A stretch of DNA of 64,000 nt from an uncultured Nitrospira sp. GTDB lineage: Bacteria > Nitrospirota > Nitrospiria > Nitrospirales > Nitrospiraceae. Made by a program: the position numbers and the translations under genes. This document shows positions 61,906-64,000 of this stretch, piece after piece. The number at the start of each line of letters is the position of its first letter. Position 1 is the stretch's first letter. A model generated the notes under the pieces. It ran no database searches. It had not been told where the DNA came from and was given only the letters and a program-made list of their open reading frames with translations. The stretch is from positions 20,541 through 84,540 of the forward strand of contig CABVRW010000010.1 in NCBI GenBank assembly GCA_902500785.1, read 5' to 3'.

Positions 61906-62659
61906 GGTGCGCCCCTCCTCGACATGACTAATCTATGAGAACAAGTCTAGCAGAGGCAGGAGGAGAGGAGCGGATAGCCGAAGTTGAGGAGCCTCTGGCG
62001 TTGAACCCATTCTCACAGCCTATCGAGGGGTCAGGAGAAATCGGTGACCTCCTTGCCAGTCGCATGGTCGGCCTGGGATGTGTTCAGATTAAGACTTCCT
62101 GCCTCTTTGCTTTTCCATTCCTAGCCCTCGCGATGAACGAGCAATTCATCCCTCCACCATTCCCTGCATTGCTTCCCGAATTGGCTCTGTAGCTGGAGGT
62201 GCAGTCGATTTGTGATCAAAACACCGACTCTTAACCCCGGGCCAACCTATATTCGAATACGGGTCCTCTTACCCTGAGCTTCACACTAAATCAATCCACA
62301 AGTGGATCGAAATAGATACAGCCCTTGTCATTTTGTCGATGCCCTTATGGGGTCGGACTGTCATATTCATGGGATTTGCGTCATACCAACAAGTCAGCAG
62401 CGCAATTTCAATCAAGTCCTTCCAGTCAATCACCAGGGTAGAAAGATGCCGTTCCTAGGGTCATCGCGAGCCACATCCCCGCGCTAACTGTATGAAAATG
62501 TGTTCATGGTAGGATGAATCATGGGCCCTGAATCCGCCGTTGAGCATTCCGCCGAAGAAACCTTCGTGACACAGAGAACAGAAGGGCTGATCTGGCATTA
62601 AGTTTGCTCATTTATCCGACTAGCTGGCATTGAACGACGACTCACAGAGGGAGGATCTC
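61906..62659. other. Long intergenic region, no supported gene
   Basis: About 750 bases of lower-GC sequence than the surroundings. The plus-strand frames at 61935-62192 and 62302-62487 have no ribosome binding site and unconvincing products. No tRNA, CRISPR repeat or IS end was recognised. It may include promoters for its flanking genes or an unannotated small RNA. Confidence 0.45.
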
Positions 62660-62917
62660 ATGCGACAGGATATGATGAAAGATGAACGCCATCGAGATAC
62701 CGCGGAGTCGAAGCACTCAGACCATACCCGACAACGCGCCCTGACCCATGATGAAACGAAGGCCGCCGAAGCAGCTTTTAAAGGCGAGCCCTTCAACCCG
62801 GCTTGGTCTGCTGCTGCAGCAAACGTCTACGCTGGAATCATGTCGGCCATGGAGAAGCGAGGGATGACTGTCGTTGTTGAGGCGGAAATGGGCGAGGAAT
62901 GCCTCACCGGACGATAA
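62660..62917 (+). CDS. Small hypothetical protein
   Basis: Protein of 85 residues. ATG 62660 has an excellent ribosome binding site (GAGGGAGGATCTC); an in-frame ATG at 62630 lacks one. The first 35 residues are His/Asp/Arg-rich and hydrophilic (DERHRDTAESKHSDHTRQR); the rest is a predicted helical domain (ETKAAEAAFKGEPFNPAWSA, VYAGIMSAMEKRGMTVVVEA). Unrecognised family. Confidence 0.6.
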   Translation: MRQDMMKDERHRDTAESKHSDHTRQRALTHDETKAAEAAFKGEPFNPAWSAAAANVYAGIMSAMEKRGMTVVVEAEMGEECLTGR

Positions 62918-63440
62918 GGCGGAGCCATTGCAATTGATCGTCTCGCGCGGCAGCTTGCCGAAACCGCCTTTCGATCATTCCTTCGCCGTGCCGTCCCATT
63001 AATATCGGCGCAGGACGCAACGCGAATTACGCGACAGGCTCACAGGTCAGCCCAACAGGAGCTTGCGCATCTTTACCGAAGGACCGACGTCCTTTTCGTT
63101 AGTCTCTGAACCGGATCGCGTGTCCACCTTCGGCATTGGTTCGATGATCACGGCTCCCCTACTCCAGCCCCCAACGTTGTCACCCAAACAAATCTCCTAG
63201 AAACACTCACACGACTCCTTCCCCACTCCCTCCCGCAACAATACTCCCACGAATGAATACCTCTCCATAACCGAGCGGCATGGGGGACGCTCCAGGGAAT
63301 GCGCCCCTGCGCACGTCGGCGAGACGGTGAGCCGGCAATGTCTCCGACGATTACCCAGGCCGCGCGGCGCCCTCTTCAAGTCTTTCGCTACTCCATCCGA
63401 TAAGAGGCCAGGGATACCATTTTTTTCCTGAGGAGGTCGC
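62918..63440. other. Intergenic region, no supported gene
   Basis: About 520 bases upstream of the CZB gene. It should contain that gene's promoter. No convincing frame, repeat or RNA gene was found. Confidence 0.45.
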
Positions 63441-63815
63441 ATGTCCAACATCAGTGAGCAAATCGACAAGGCAATCGGTGCGCATGGCGCATGGAAGGTG
63501 AAACTCCGCCAGAACATCGACGGCACGCTGGCGCTCGTCCCGGCCGAGGTGGGCGTGGATAATCGATGCGAATTCGGCAAATGGCTCTACAGCCTGGCCG
63601 GCACCACCACCGCCTCGGACCCCCACTACAAAGAAGTCTTGGAGCTTCACAAGGCCTTCCATAAGGTCGCCGCCACAGTGGTCACCAAGGTGCAGGCGGG
63701 AGACAAAGCCGCCGCCGAGACGTCGATCGGACTCAAGGGCGACTATACCTCCGCCTCAACCAAGTTGACGGCGAAAATGATGGAGTGGAAAAAGACGAGC
63801 GCGAAGGCCGCCTAG
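63441..63815 (+). CDS. Stand-alone CZB zinc-binding domain protein
   Basis: Protein of 124 residues consisting of a single chemoreceptor zinc-binding (CZB) domain. The zinc ligands of the family are seen: His in AHGAWKVKLRQ, Cys in NRCEFGKWLYS, and two His in LELHKAFHKVA. CZB domains sense zinc or hypochlorite and normally sit on chemoreceptors or diguanylate cyclases; here the domain is free, so it may act as a small cytoplasmic sensor or zinc buffer. SD GAGGAGG precedes the ATG. Confidence 0.85.
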   Translation: MSNISEQIDKAIGAHGAWKVKLRQNIDGTLALVPAEVGVDNRCEFGKWLYSLAGTTTASDPHYKEVLELHKAFHKVAATVVTKVQAGDKAAAETSIGLKGDYTSASTKLTAKMMEWKKTSAKAA

Positions 63816-63854
63816 GGGACACGGCACCCGTCAGACTCTAGAGGAACTCCATGG

Positions 63855-63875
63855 CCCCCTGACAAACCCAGGGGG
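63855..63875 (+). terminator. Probable terminator after the CZB gene
   Basis: A 7-base stem (CCCCCTG at 63855-63861, CAGGGGG at 63869-63875) with a 7-base loop lies about 40 bases after the stop codon. The following bases contain only a short T-run, so it is a modest intrinsic terminator. Confidence 0.5.
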
Positions 63876-64000
63876 TCAAACCCTTTGTGTTGGTTCGAAT
63901 GGATGCAGCCGGCTGCCACGTGGCAATCAGATTGTCTCGCGCCGTTGTCCGATGAACGAGAACGGGTACGACCAAGTATCCGGGACAGGACGAACCAGAA

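Noticed and set aside
61935..62487. Two short plus-strand frames (61935-62192 and 62302-62487)
   Set aside because: No ribosome binding site and no recognisable features.
63885..63910. GGTTCGAAT resembling a tRNA T-arm
   Set aside because: No matching acceptor stem, anticodon arm or CCA around it.

Overview
The window is a GC-rich bacterial chromosome segment, almost fully coding, on which nearly all genes are ordinary chromosomal ones. The mix of housekeeping genes with BON-domain, PRC-barrel/SmbP-like and IPT/Ycf48-like envelope proteins resembles genomes of the genus Nitrospira (phylum Nitrospirota). That assignment is an inference from overall gene flavour; there is no rRNA or nitrite-oxidation gene here to prove it.

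Layout. 1-5.8 kb: a thioredoxin-fold protein, two TPR proteins, small unknowns, a GT-B-like protein and an ECF sigma factor with its membrane anti-sigma factor. 5.9-18.3 kb: tadA, then a compact natural-product locus read leftwards: a 3137-residue nonribosomal peptide synthetase (fatty-acyl-AMP ligase, carrier, C-A-PCP, C-A-PCP, thioesterase), a cyclic-peptide-type ABC exporter and an Sfp-type phosphopantetheinyl transferase. 18.5-18.8 kb: tRNA-Ser(CGA) followed by a repeat built from its own 3' end. 19-26.6 kb: a Cas4-like/DEDD nuclease, a MATE transporter, a ketopantoate-reductase fusion, a sirtuin, a HAD phosphatase, a response-regulator fusion and a tiny basic protein. 26.7-36.7 kb: valS-nadC-birA-coaX, then grpE-dnaK-dnaJ-rsmE. 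36.7-42.3 kb (leftward): a secreted Ycf48-like/IPT-repeat pair, RidA, deoB and deoC. 42.3-48.1 kb (leftward): recA-recX-alaS-ruvX-mltG, one tightly packed operon. 48.3-60.9 kb: a frameshifted PilZ gene, a lipoprotein, a papain-protease/lipase fusion, then a group of small envelope and stress proteins (DUF1328, PRC-barrel/SmbP, three BON proteins, a repeat lipoprotein, superoxide dismutase, NhaA). 61-64 kb: a BrnT/BrnA toxin-antitoxin pair, small unknown proteins and a stand-alone CZB zinc-binding domain.

How the genes work together. The 6.3-18.3 kb locus looks self-sufficient: it activates a fatty acid, adds two amino acids (the second predicted Gly), releases the product with an unusual cysteine-type thioesterase, exports it, and carries the enzyme that primes the carriers. 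It is the best candidate for an undescribed system. The 52-61 kb block looks like an envelope, osmotic and oxidative stress island. The recA and dnaK operons are conventional, apart from an extended overlap of ruvX with mltG. No CRISPR array, insertion sequence, phage gene or rRNA operon was seen.
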